From contig OY743173.1 in NCBI GenBank assembly GCA_963555705.1, forward strand, positions 1,265,001 to 1,329,000: a DNA stretch of 64,000 nucleotides, read 5' to 3'. This stretch comes from Ligustrum vulgare. Lineage: Eukaryota > Streptophyta > Magnoliopsida > Lamiales > Oleaceae. This document shows, one piece after another, positions 25,004 to 37,475 of this stretch. The notes under the pieces were generated by a model. That model searched no databases. It was not told where the DNA came from and worked only from the letters and a program-made list of their open reading frames with translations. The translations under genes and the position numbers were made by a program. Positions within the stretch are counted from its first letter, which is position 1; every line of letters starts with the position of its first letter.

Positions 25004-25301
25004 AATCAATTAACTTGGGACCCAAGTTGCAATGCTTTTATGAATTAAAGAAATACCTTTTGAAAATTTCTCCATCCATTAAGCATTAGCTAATCTAATT
25101 TTTACAATGATTACTCGCTCCAAACTTTAGAAAGAACAGAAATCAAAATTAAGTGCAATGATGTTTTACACCATTTGACTGTATCTGTTCCAGTCATCTA
25201 ATATTCAGTTATCACTTTTGCATTCTTCCTATACAAACACATCCAATCCCAAACTCCACCAGTATGAAATAAAACCAATAAAGTTATTTGCCTTGAAGAG
25301 C

Positions 25302-25437
25302 TTCAATTTTGTACTTGACTTCTTCGAGGTGTTCATTTTTTGCAATAATTGCATCTTGCACACCTTTAATGGCTTCCTTGAGATCATTATCATATTGTGC
25401 CCCAGCTTCTACCTCTTCAGTTCCAGAAGCTATTCAA
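25302..25437 (-). pseudogene. Antisense exon-like fragment in RPA intron 1, possible captured gene piece
   Basis: The minus strand has an open frame ending in TAA near 25283. It reads EEVEAGAQYDNDLKEAIKGV and continues into EHLEEVKYKIEALQGK, a well-formed amphipathic, coiled-coil-like C-terminus. The family is not recognised. It lies in antisense between the two 34-bp direct repeats, which fits Helitron gene-fragment capture. It could still be a chance ORF. Confidence 0.4.
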
Positions 25438-25976
25438 GTTATGATTTCATACAAAATGGTTGATTGTTCATATTAAAAAAATCAATAAAGTACACAGGAC
25501 ACACGTGCATATGGAGCGGCTATAGGGATTTTATCAATTCCTATTAAAATGCTTCCAAGATAATCAGAAAACGTGCTAGAGAAATCATTATCATGCCAAG
25601 ATATGAAACATCAATTTGAAGCTTTGGCATAGGAGAGTAGTAGCCTAAAAATTGTTTTTAGCAGGTTGCAAATAAGGTTCAGTTCTTTTAAGAATCTTAT
25701 ATATGCTCATTAATTCAAAATTGTCAATCCCTTTGCATAACACTAATTTATTCTGCCTCTTTCTCCATTGCTTCAGATTAAACATTATATTTCCACCAAA
25801 TTCATGTCCATATGAATTAAACCCATTAAAGAAAACAATTAATCAAACTCAATAATCCCAAAACAGATCCCAAATTATTTAAAAATAGTCTACAGTATAA
25901 CTTCAGAAATTCGGCAAGTTTTTTCAAAAACACAGAGAGAAAAAATGAAAATGGAGTTGAAGAACACATATAATAA

Positions 25977-26010
25977 CCTCTAAGGCTATAATAACTAGAT
26001 TTTTGCTTTG
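25977..26010. repeat. 34-bp direct repeat, right copy
   Basis: Identical to 24970-25003. See the left copy. Confidence 0.9.
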
Positions 26011-28265
26011 TTTGTTCATTAAGGGGAATTAGAACTTGTGCTTTTGATTAGAGTTACACAGCAAAAAGTTTTTGCTCCCCCTTCGACGCTTCTCTCCAAC
26101 CATTTGAATGAAGCCTAATATTTATTTATTACATCACTAAAAGTTACATTTTTTTTCTTCTTTTTTTATTTTATTCTTTAAATACAAAATAGGGAAATAG
26201 GGTGCATGCTACTGTTAATCGAGCCAATGTCAAGCAGTTCAATGACTCTATACAAGAAGGACGTACATATGCTATTCGGAATTTCATTGTTGCAAAGAAT
26301 AACATGTCATTTAGAACTACTGTTATCAAGCATCGAATTTTCTTTTGCCACAAGACAATTTTGGTTGAATCATTGAAGGATGATTTGCCTAAGTTCAGCT
26401 ACAACTTCAAGTCTTTCACTGACATCGTCGAACCTAATAAGGGAGAGGCTATTGAATTGTTCGGTACATATCGCTTTCTATTATTCTATTTTTAATACCT
26501 ACTCTTCTACTAATATTTTAATTTTTTTTCTTTCCTCAGTAAAAAAGACATTATTGGAGAGGTCGTAGGCTATGATGGACTTAAAAATAAGGTACTAAAG
26601 GGAAAGGAAACAAGTATGCTTGACATTGAGTTGCAGGATACTGAGTGAGTTTCCTTTTTCTTCTCTTTGTCTGTTTACTTTTATTTTTATTTTTTTAATA
26701 CAGTCTTTGTTTAAAATCAAATTTATTTCTAGGAAAAATATTATGCAATGTACATTATGGGGGGTGTATGCTGAGCAAATGAATGCTATATTCCATTCTG
26801 AGTATCCAAAGCCACTTGTGATGATACTCCTGTTCTGTCGCGCTACCAATTTCAATGGTCTAAGAGTTTCAACTGCATATGACGTTACAAAGGTTATTGT
26901 CAATGAGCATGTGAATGAGATCGTTGAATTTAAAGCTAGGTATATCTTAATTTAAATCTAACATTGCACTGTAATTGCAACTAATATGCATCTAAAATGT
27001 TGTTTTACCATAACTTGTGAAATAATGTTTTTTGGGCTTGGTGATGGAACTGACGGCGGATCAAAGAGGATTAGTTTAATCTCTACGTCTGGGAAGAGTG
27101 TTGCTGGTGACATTGCAAGTGGAAAGGTTGAATTTTGAAGTCTCTCTCAATTGTGTGAGAACAGTGAGGTTGTATATCTACTCTATAATCCTAGCTTCGT
27201 AAATCTAAATAAAGAAATATTAATTGATTTGTTGTGATTGTTATTTTGTATGTATTTATTTTAATTGGTTAGGTTGGGAGTTTCTATGTATGTGCTCAAA
27301 TTGTCACGGTTGAGAGTCTACCTGAATGGTTTTATTTAGCATGTCAGAAGTGTTTTAAAAAGGTGAATAGAGTTGGAGAGCGTTATTATTGTGACAAGTG
27401 TGACAATTTTGACAACTCTACACAAGCAAGGTTTGCCTAACTATCTAAAGCAAAAATATTATAGTTTAATACATTTCTTTTTTCAATTTGTGTGTGTGTA
27501 GTTTATTTTACATGAAAGTATGATGTTTACAGGTACAAGCTTCAGGTAAGGGTGGTAGATGGGACCTATAATACAAATTTTTTGTTGTGGGATCGCGAGT
27601 GTGTGCAATTGCTCGGGAAAACTGCCTCTTTGTTGAAAGAGGATATTGAGCAGGTTCTTATGTGTAACTTTGTATTTGATGAAAATGCGCAAGGGTCAGG
27701 TCAAGATTCCAGTCTTTGAATTCTCGAATTTATTTTTTCTTGCAGCGTTGTGCGCACATGGATTTCCCAGTTGAATTTGAGAATTTGGTAGATAAAGAGA
27801 TATTGTTCAAGGTTCAGGTCAAGATAGAAAATGTCAAGAAAAACAATGGACCTTATATTGTCTTGCAGTTGGTTGAAGACACTGCTTTGGTATCAAAATA
27901 TAAAAAATGTCCCGAGGCTCCTCAGGTTAGAACGTTTAACCCATCCCTACACTTTAGCATTATAGGGTTCTTATTAGTTTATTTATTAATCAATTCAATT
28001 ATGAAACAGTGAACTCATATAATATGTTATGTTATAGGATTCGGACATTTATTCTAAGATGTCCAAGGCTAACATGGAGAGTGGGAAAGATTCGACATTT
28101 AGTGATGAAGTTTCTACTCCTTTGAAGCCTGCAAATCAACCAACCTTGCAAAATGAAGGACATTCTACTTGCACTTTAAAAAGGGAGCTCTTGAGTGATC
28201 TTTCGTCTACTACAAGTAACAAGAAACTGGGCATTGTGATTAAGAAGGAGGATGATGACACATAA

Positions 28266-29602
28266 ATGGTTTATAACCATTTATGTGTGTGCATTGTTGG
28301 GATGTTATTATGCAACTTATTAACTTTGGAAATCTGCTTATGTTTTGTTGGTCGAACAGTTGATGTAACATATGATGATTGTTGTATTTTTTATCATGGT
28401 TTTTTTGGAAACTATTGTACTTATTCAGCCAAGCAGGTTTTTTTGTTATATTGGATAACGCTTTGGTGTTATTTATTTATTTTTTTTTTCCTTTTCTAAA
28501 TTCAAGTTAGTATTGTTTGTCTGTGGAAATAAATTATAAACATAAAGTAGGTAGTAAAAATGAATTTGTGTTCTATTCTTGATGACAAGAAGTGCCAAAG
28601 TCAATAAACATGAGATTGCTCTTAATCATTATTTACCTACTTGATTGTTTAAAAAAAATAAAAAAAAATAACAAATTCCATCATGATATCACCCCCCCCC
28701 CCATCGTGAGATTTTATTGGACAAATAGATTTCTAAATGTTTTGTAATCATGAAAAAGTTTAGAATGAAAAGTTCAGGCAAGAAAACCCATTTTTGTAGT
28801 TTTGTAGTTGAGATGGTAGTGATAATATTAGTGATTTAGAATTGTCATTTTTTTTTCTTTATTTAAGAACATTCAAAAAAGTGACATAATAGTAGTAAAT
28901 GTATATATTTAGTATTGATTGCTTTTGTGGACTTTTAATTGGTTAATTTACAATAGTCAAATATGGAAATTAAAAATTTTGAAACATTGATGTTCAATTA
29001 GTTAGAAGGAAATATATGACACCATTTCAATTATTCCCCCCCCCCCCCCCCAAAAAAAAAAAAAAAAGAAGTGATGAGATTTCATTTTTAAATTTCAAGA
29101 AATAATCATATTGTGTCTATTTTTTTTCCATTTACTTATTTATTTTGGTAAACAAAAAACAAAAAAATGACATTGTCGCCAATTATGAAAATTAGAATTA
29201 TTATGGAGAGAGATATTTTTTATTAGATTATGGTACAAATATATAGTTATGTATTGTTGTGGTCCAAATAATTGTAACCTCTGACCCAATTACATGCCTC
29301 ACAGAGAAACCAACCCAGCCCAAGACCACCAAACCAGCCCAAGACCCAATCGTTATATTAGGACCAAATATAATCCAATCCTAATTAATCAATCCGGTTT
29401 CATTTTCATTCAAAGTTCGAGCTTCACTGCCTTCATCTCTAAATCTATATGTATAAAAATGACGAAATCACGACACCCATTAAATTCAGTGTAGCAGAAC
29501 CAGTGTTTGTCCAGTTAGGGCTCCGGTTTGCGTCCCAATTTTCCTGCAACATCTGTTGTTCTTCTTCGTGGTTTCAATTTAGATGTTAATCGACGATTGC
29601 AC
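28266..29602. other. Helitron spacer between RPA and RepHel
   Basis: AT-rich, with homopolymer runs (C at 28691-28701, C then A at 29034-29066) and no coding region. The RepHel promoter and leader should lie near 29400-29600, but no clear TATA box was fixed. Confidence 0.5.
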
Positions 29603-30799
29603 ATGCGTAAGATACTAAGATCAACGCTAATTTCAAACAAAAGGGCCAGGCATGGTGGTCGGGTTCAAGGTTAGTTCTATTTCCCCCACACATATTCTTC
29701 AGTTTCATGGTTTAGAAATAGTATAAGTTTGTTAGTTTTTATCTTTGACATTTACCATGGAGTCTGTATTGCATTTCTGAAATCAACCAAAGTATTCAAG
29801 ACTTTTTCGGATTTTGAATTTATTTTGGATTTCGACTATTGATGTTGCCTATCAGTTAATAGTAATTCTTCATTCTTACACACTGCAATCTGTACAATTC
29901 AAAACGTCAATGTTACTCTATGACTACAGTCAGTGGTTCAAATTAGATACCAGTCATGATTTAAGCCTCTTACTCAGTTATTGTTTATATGGCCACAGAT
30001 AACGAATTTCATAAACAGCAATGCTTCTATTAAATTAAATCTAGAATTGGAATGTAAATTATGTTGATGCTAGGATTTTATTTGAGGTATACAGTTATAA
30101 ATGGGATTTTTAATGAAAGAATTACAAAACATTATTGCTTCTTTCATCTCTTCACTTGATAAACAATAGTTCAACTTTTGATTGGTAAATTTATCCTTTT
30201 CCATTACGCAATTTTTATAAATGAAGTAACTACATAAATGTGGATGCAGTTTGTTATATTTGGGAGTTGCTTGGATTTACTAGATTTTAGGTGCATCTTT
30301 TTTTTTTTTTTTTTTTTTTTGTAAATTCAATTTAGTATGAAAAACTCATAAACTAAAAATTGTGTAAATTTTAATCCCTCAGAACTTTTAAAAAATACAA
30401 TAATGATTTGCATGATGAATTAAATATATACATATATATATCAAATTAAGACTTTATACTTGAGGATTCGCACGTCAAAAATGCACACGTCTATGATTAT
30501 TGCTATATTATTTTTTACTATTTGTTATTACATTTAGAATAATAAACTATTAATAAAAATCTAAGTTCATGATGGTTAGATTTGGAGGAAAACTCGGCAC
30601 CTGATACAAACTTGGCAAATGTTGACCTACAACCATCGCAATGTCTGGCTGCAAACAACTTCAATACGCATGATATGACTACAACTCCTTCGAGTCACGT
30701 GACTACCGGTAAAACAAAATGTTAAATTGCAGACTCCATATTTTATATATTTGCATTTCTTTGATTAGAAAGAAAAACTAAGTACACGATCGTTACATT

Positions 30800-31310
30800 C
30801 GATTGAATATTCAGAACCCTTAGCACAGAGAGGAAACGGATATTGTGTTGACCTTAACATTGGTTGGACACAAGTATCGGACTTAACCACATCTAATTCA
30901 CAAAAATGGAGTAGAACTCCATTGAGTAACATTACTAATGGTAAATACAATGCAATGCATATGGATTGCAATTTTATTATTCCTTAATTTTTTTCTGATT
31001 TAATTAATTGTAAATTGAAATCTATCATTGTAATTGTAGTATCCATGCGTAAAATGTCTCCTGTAACATCATTCAACGGTAGGAGTTTGGTTGATGCTTC
31101 ATTTGAACAAGTCCATCCAGTCACACTACGAAACAATCAAGCCATAAAATGTTATCCCAATGTGAAATCAATATGGATGTGGATTTTTTTGATGGTAGAT
31201 ACAATTCAAAAGCTCTAAACACATGCAATGTTCGCACTCGGGAAAACGAAAGTGACCATTATAATATTGGTAAGCATTTACTTTTATGTTGTATACCCAT
31301 GTGACATTAA
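30800..31310 (+). repeat. Duplicated two-exon module of RepHel, copy 1
   Basis: Covers two exons and their introns. The exon pair encodes QRGNG...LNIG-TQV...SRTPL and SMRKMSPVTSFN..SLVD. It aligns along its length with 31372-31870, intron sequence and donor GTAAGCATTTACTTTTATG included. The copy has a one-base frameshift near 31150. Confidence 0.85.
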
Positions 31311-31371
31311 TTGTTCTGTTTTTGATAATTCAAATTTCTTTTCTATGTATATTTTGTTAATTTCAATGGAA

Positions 31372-31870
31372 AATTCAGATCCCATGGCAAAGAGAGGAAA
31401 CGGAAAGAGTTTCGAGCTTAACATTGGTCCGACACAAGTTTTGGACTCAATCATTTCGAATTCGCAGAAATTGAGTAGAACTCCATTGGGGAACATTATT
31501 AATGGTAAATGCAATACATTTGAATTGCAACTTTATTTATCCTCTCTTTGTTTTTATTTTGCTCTATTATAATTGTATTACGAAATCTATTGTTTTAATT
31601 GTAGTGTCCATGCGTAAAATGTCTCCTGTGACATCATTCAACGCTAAGAGTTTGGTTGATGATTTATTTGAAACAAGTCCAACCAGTAATACTTCGAAAT
31701 TGTCAGGCAAAAAAATATCATCCAATTGTGAAGTTAATAAGGATGTGGATTTTTGTGATGGTAGAAATAATGTAGAAGTTCTAAACACATACAATGTTGG
31801 TGCTCGGGAAATTGAAAGTGACAATTATGATAGTTGTAAGCATTTACTTTTATGTTGTGTACTCATGTCA
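31372..31870 (+). repeat. Duplicated two-exon module of RepHel, copy 2
   Basis: The open copy: RGNGKSFELNIGPTQVLDS...KLSRTPLGNI, then SMRKMSPVTSFNAKSLVDDL and downstream sequence to the GTAAGC donor. It keeps its reading frame, so it is probably the functional one. Confidence 0.85.
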
Positions 31871-34800
31871 AGTTAAATTTTTTTTTTTTTTTTTTTTTGA
31901 TAATTCAAAGATATTTACTATCTACAAATTTTTATATAGAGTACTACTAAATGCATTTTTTTTATTACATTATCACTCAGTGCTAGATATTGTGAGCGAA
32001 GACGAGTGCGAGTCTAATGGTATGATCAACAATACAAATTTTTAGGTGTAATTTGCTTGATGTATGTATAAATTTTTTCAGGCTATTCATCAAATTTTAT
32101 TTCACGTTTTGCAGAAGAGCATGTTGATAGTATTAAGGGTAATCCCTCTGAAGGTTCGTTTCTACTTAAAGATGTAACTTTTCACGTTTAGTATTTTTAT
32201 TCTTCCGATTGTTGTCTATTTGGCATTTAATTAGTGTTGATGTTCTATATGATGCCTATTTTATAAATATCTTTCCTTTTTTTTTTAAATATAATAACAT
32301 GTTTAATTTATGTGATAATCAAATAATGAGTATAATTTATCGATATTCATTAACTTAAATTTATATTTATACTTTTTAGAATACTTAGATTTTGGTGATC
32401 CATGCCACGAATGCCAATTTTGTGGAGCAATTTTTTGGTATGAAGAGAGAAAATATAAGTACTACAAATCTAGAATGCCAAAGTTTCCATTGTGTTGTAT
32501 GGGCGGAAAAGTGAAGCTTCTACAAATGCAAAATCCCCCTCAAGTACTGGAGGACTTACTCTATGGCGTGAGTGATCAAAGTAGGCACTTTGTTGAAAAT
32601 ATCAGATCATATAACAATATGTTTTGCTTCACTTCAATGGGCGGGAATATTGACTTGAGCTTAAATAAAGGGAATTCCCCACCTGTTTTTAGACTGTATG
32701 GGCAAAATTATCACTTAATTGGTAGTTTGTTGCCACCTGAGGGATCATCTCCAAAATTTGCACATTTGTACATCTATGATACTGAGAATGAAGTCGAAAA
32801 TCGATTGCGATCCGTGAGGTTAGTAATCTTTCATTGTCTTATTATTGTGATTTCTAAAATACCTATATTTTGTTCGACGTTTTGGTTTTTCTATTTTAAT
32901 ACTTCTAATGTTGTCAAACCTTCATTTTAATTTTAATTTTTTGCTTCTTTATTTATTTATTTTGTTTCGATCATTAGGCAACATATCGAGACCAACAATC
33001 TTCATGCACAAATTGTATCAAAACTGAAGGTTATGCTCGATACAAACAATGTTTTGGTGCAGTCCTTTAGAAGAGCAACTACAGAGATTAAAAAATGCTC
33101 GAATGTGCGGCTTCGATTAATTGGGAAGAGAGATGATAAAACACGAAGGTACAACAAACCTACTGCCAATGAGGTTGCCGGATTAATTTTCGGTGATTTT
33201 GAATCATCCCCTGGGGAACGGGACATTGTGATAGAGACTCAGTCGGGAGAATTAAAGCGCATAAGTGAATTGCATCCATCATATTTGGGTTTACAATATC
33301 CTTTGCTTTTCCCCTATGGTCAAGATGGCTACCAAGATAATATCCCACTTATCAAGGAAAGTGAAAAAGGAAGGAAATATGTGAGCATGCTGGAGTGGTT
33401 CGCGTACAGATTACAAGAAAGGAGATGTGAGTCCCCCTATATTATGTTTGGTAGAAGGCTTTTTCAACAGTTTGTAGTTGATGCATACACAATGATTGAA
33501 TCGTCGCACTTGGCTTTTATACACTTTAATCAAAAGCAATTGAGAGCAGATTTATATTGTGGGTTGGCTAATGCAGTGATGAGAGGGGAGACCAATCCAT
33601 CTACACAAGGTAAACGTGTTGTATTACCAACAAGTTATACAGGTTGTGCACGTTACATGATCCAAAATTATCAAGATGCCACGGCGATATGTAAATGGAT
33701 TGGATATCAAAATCTTTTCATCACATTTACATGCAATCCTAAATGGCCGGAGATAACACGTTTTGTAGGAAGTAGAGGATTGAAACCCGATGATCGACCA
33801 AACATTGTTTGTAGGGTTTTCAAAATGAAATTAGATCATTTGATTAAAGATCTCAAGAAGAACAAGATATTTGGAAATGTGCGAGCAGGTAAAAGCTTAC
33901 CTATATTATGTATTTGTATGGTTACTTTGCACATCAGGAATTTGTTAGTAATTATGTAATTTATGTCTAATAGCTTATTAACTAGAAATAATTTGCAGTT
34001 ATATATACAGTCGAGTTTCAAAAGCGCGGGCTTCCGCATGCACATATTTTATTGTTTCTTGCTGCAGAAGACAAACATCCAACAGAGTCAGATATTGATC
34101 GTATTATATCGGCAGAGATTCCTGATAAAGATTCAGATCCTCACTATTACAATGTCGTAAAGGATTTTATGGTGCATGGACCATGTGGCAATTTAAGGAG
34201 TTCATCACCTTGTATGGTTGGTGGTCGGTTTATAAAGCACTTTCCCAAAAGATTTGTAGACTTTACCAATATTGACGAGGATGGTTATCCAGTGTGTAGA
34301 AGAAGGAATGACGGAAGGCACGTAGCCAAGAATGGTATTGAACTTGATAACAGATATGTGGTTCCCTATAATCGATTTTTGTTACTAAAGTATGGTGCAC
34401 ATATGAATGTTGAATGGTGCAATCAATCTCGATCAATCAAGTACTTATTCAAGTACGTTAACAAGGGACATGATCGTGTTACTGCTTCTTTTTATCAAAG
34501 TTCCGATGACGATGGAACAGTGAAAGACGTTGATGAGATCAATATGTTTTATGATTGTAGATATATTTCTCCATGTGAGACTATGTGGAGAATTTATAAA
34601 TTTGACATTCAGTATAAAGATCCTCCAGTTGAACGGTTGAGCTTTCATCTTCCAAACGAGCAAAACATCATTTTTTTCGGATTTGGATTCAATTGATGAA
34701 GTAATTAAGAGGCCTACTGTAAACCAGAGTATGTTTTTATCTTGGATGGATGCAAACAAAAAATTTCCAGTTGCAAGGGATCTGACATATGCTGAATTTC

Positions 34801-37215
34801 CAACGAAGTTTGTTTGGGATCCATCAAGAAGAGAATGGCATCCAAGACAACGTGGTTTCTCCATTGGTCGTATTTTATTTGTTCCTCCAGGTTGTGGAGA
34901 AAGCTATTATTTGAGGACACTTTTAAATTTTGTGCGTGGACCTACGAGTTTTGATGAAATTAAGACTGTAAATGGATTTACTTATGAAACGTTTAGAGAT
35001 GCTTGCTATACCATGGGTCTATTGGATGATGATAGAGAATACATTGATGGGATAGTTGAAGCAAGTCATTGGGCATCTGCTGATAGATTGAGAAGATTGT
35101 TTGCCACACTACTGTTGTCGGAGTCACTATCGCGGCCATTACATGTTTGGGAAGAATGTTGGACCTACTTATCAGATGATATATTATACACACGAAGAAA
35201 TATTTTAAATGATCAAGGTATTGTGTTATTTTTATAATTTGTTAGTTTTGTGCTGAAGATGTATCTATTTATTTTAGTTGTTTGAAAGTCTTTATACACT
35301 TGCAAATTGCACAGAGTTGCAATTAAATGATGAAGAAATACAGAGTTATTGCCTTGTGGAAATTCAGAAGGTGTTGCAGAGTTTCGGAAAGAGTTTGCAT
35401 GACTTTCCTACAATGCCATTCCCAGCAGTCGAATACTTTTCGAGTTGCCAAAATAGATTGATACAAGATGAAATGAGGTATGATAGGGTTTCTTTGGGAG
35501 TAGAACACAGAATGTTGATTTCTAAATTAAATGATGAGCAGCGTTTTGCATATGACACAATTATGGATGCAGTCGAAAATGCGAAAGGTGAAGTATACTT
35601 CTTGTATGGTTATGGAGGAACAGGTAAAACATTCATATGGAAAACTTTGTCTGCTGCTATAAGAAGTAAGGGTGACATTGTGTTGAATGTTGCATCGAGT
35701 GGAATAGCATCACTTTTACTGCCGGTGGTAGAACTGCACATTCTAGGTTTGCAATTCCAATTACACCAAATGAAGATTCAACATGCAACATTAAACAGGG
35801 TAGCCCTCTAGCTGAGTTGATCGTGAAATGTAAGCTTATTATCTGGGATGAGGCACCTATGATGAACAAATATTGTTTCGAGGCATTGGATAGAAGCATG
35901 AGAGATGTTTTGAGGTTTACTAATTCAATGAGCACCGACTTACCATTTGGAGGTAAAACTGTAGTGTTTGGTGGGGATTTTCGACAAATATTACCTGTAA
36001 TTCCAAAGGGAAGTCGGCAAGATATTGTATTCGCATGTATTAATTCATCATACTTGTGGAGAAACTGTAATGTTTTGAGGTTAACCAAAAACATGAGGTT
36101 ACAAAATCTTGGAACTGATGTTGATGGTGTCAAATTGAAGTTGTTTTCGGAATGGATTACCAACATTGGGGACGGTACAATAGGTGGGCCGAATGATGGT
36201 CATATGGAAATTGAGATTCCTGATGATATGTTGATAAGTGATTTTGACGACCCAGTGGAGGCAATTGTTAATAGTACATATCCTGGCCTATCATGTGAGT
36301 TTCCTGACTTCTCTCAATTGCAAGGAAGGGCTATCCTGGCACCTACTCTAGATGTTGTTCAATCAGTGAATGAATATATGATATCACTTAGTTCAAGGGA
36401 ATGTAGAACTTATCTAAGTTCTGACTCAACGTGCAGTTCAGATGCAAGTGTAGACGTGTTGCAAAATCTTCACATGCCTGAATTTCTAAATGGAATAAGG
36501 TGTTCCGATGTACCGAACCATGAATTGAAGCTTAAGGTTGGCGCACCTGTTATGTTACTGAGAAATATAGATCATTCTATTGGTTTGTGTAATGGAACTA
36601 GATTGATCATTACGAGGCTTGGAAAGCACGTGCTTGAAGCAAAAGTACTTGCTAGAAGCAATGCTGGTGATACCGTCCTCATTCCAAGAATGTCATTGAC
36701 TCCATCAGACCCCAGGTTGCCATTTAAAGTCACAAGAAGACAATATCCTATTTGTGTCGTATGCAATGACCATTAACAAAAGTCAGGGACAATCACTTTC
36801 TCAGGTTGGGTTGTTTTTGAAAAGGTCAGTTTTCAGTCATAGACAATTATATGTTGCTGTTTCTAGAGTGACAAGCCGAGATGGACTCAAGATTTTAATT
36901 TGTGATAAAGATGGTCGCCCGACAAATAAGACGACAAATGTAGTGTATAAGGAAGTTTTCAACAATTTGTAATGTCTATTTTATTCACAAGGCAATGATA
37001 TTTCAACATCAAATGTGTTATTTTGTGTCTATATTTATGTTCTTCCTTTATTGTTTATGTATATATTGTATTAATTAAATCATGGACTACCATATATAAA
37101 TTAATGAATGTATGTGTCACTAAATAGTAGCAAAGTGATGTATACAGAAAAATATTATTAAATGAATCGTCATGTATAAAAATTATATATATATATATAT
37201 AGTATGCGATACTTT

Positions 37216-37242
37216 CCATGCATCGCACGGGTGAAATGCTAG
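37216..37242 (+). other. Helitron 3' terminus with hairpin and CTAG
   Basis: The stem CCATGC/GCACGG (one A-C mismatch) with loop ATC is followed by GTGAAATG and CTAG. This is the transposition stop signal of plant Helitrons. An AT run (37184-37200) lies just upstream. Confidence 0.85.
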
Positions 37243-37462
37243 GTTTATGTCAAAAGGACTCATTCTTTAACCAAAAGAGGTTATGGGCTTTTCGGTCCTA
37301 TAAATACAGTTCTTTTGATAACAAATCATTCATTCGTTATTCTCTACGTTTTTCAGTTAAATATTCTCTCTCTACTTTTCTCCAGAAAACTGATTCTCAT
37401 ACTGGAGGGGCAATGGGGATAATCCTCCTCTCCTTTTTTGTAGGTCATCCAAGGTGAATTCA
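37243..37462 (+). repeat. Right part of the LTR split by the Helitron
   Basis: Contains TATA-like CCTATAAATACAG at 37298, a pyrimidine-rich leader and an end ...GTGAATTCA. It is immediately followed by TTGGTATCAGATC, so the LTR/primer-site junction is recognisable. Confidence 0.6.
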
Positions 37463-37463
37463 T

Positions 37464-37475
37464 TGGTATCAGATC
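37464..37475 (+). promoter_or_regulatory. Primer-binding site after the split LTR
   Basis: TGGTATCAGATC matches the tRNA-iMet complement TGGTATCAGAGC at 11 of 12 positions. Gag or pol sequence does not follow, so the element is deleted downstream. Confidence 0.65.

Larger units (their letters stand above)
24329..28265 (+). pseudogene. Helitron-encoded RPA70-like single-strand DNA-binding protein (9 exons, damaged)
   Basis: Exons: 24329-24478, 26193-26463, 26540-26644, 26733-26939, 27069-27168, 27273-27430, 27533-27653, 27746-27925 and 28038-28265. The N-terminal part (ISAAKVDWNVKVRVVRAYH...) resembles the first OB fold (DUF223-like) of plant RPA1 proteins. The middle (DIIGEVVGYDG...) is a second OB fold. 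The C-terminal part has the RPA zinc finger, two CxxC pairs in YLACQKCFKKV and YYCDKCDNF. The tail is Ser/Thr/Lys-rich. Damage: an in-frame TGA at 27136, where FW-SL would be expected, and a one-base phase mismatch between exons 2 and 3. Such proteins coat single strands, and in Helitrons probably protect the displaced transposon strand. The upstream leader may contain a further intron. Confidence 0.85.
29603..36972 (+). pseudogene. Helitron RepHel: HUH two-tyrosine Rep plus PIF1-like helicase (frameshifted)
   Basis: Possible N-terminal exons: 29603-29669, 30580-30718, 30815-30940, 31040-31269, 31379-31504, 31605-31835, 31981-32019, 32115-32153, 32380-32818, 32978-33888, then 33999 onward. 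The Helitron_like_N region holds FGRRLFQQFVVDAYTMIES and the FITFTCNPKWPEI block. The HUH motif is in FQKRGFPHAHILLFL (34018-34062). The two catalytic tyrosines are in YLFKYVNKG (34441-34467). The helicase has Walker A GYGGTGKT (35609), Walker B IIWDEAP, GGDFRQILPV, and a final [11 protein letters not shown]...YVAVSRV block. Breaks: an extra T in the run at 34670-34677, a lost base near 35721, a shift near 36755, and a frameshift in the exon at 31040. An intron of about 60 bp near 35218-35277 has uncertain phase. The intact protein would nick, join and unwind DNA for rolling-circle transposition. Confidence 0.92.
23162..37242 (+). mobile_element. Autonomous-type Helitron, 14.1 kb, carrying RPA and RepHel genes
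   Basis: The 5' end reads TCTATACTATATTTGATAA, preceded by A, matching the plant Helitron TC start. The 3' end reads GCATCGCACGGGTG...CTAG, with a hairpin (CCATGC / GCACGG, loop ATC) at 37216-37230, 12 bases before the terminal CTAG. The following base is G rather than the usual T. No target duplication or terminal inverted repeat is expected for a Helitron. Inside, in the same orientation, are an RPA70-like gene and a RepHel gene. The element sits inside an LTR. Confidence 0.88.
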
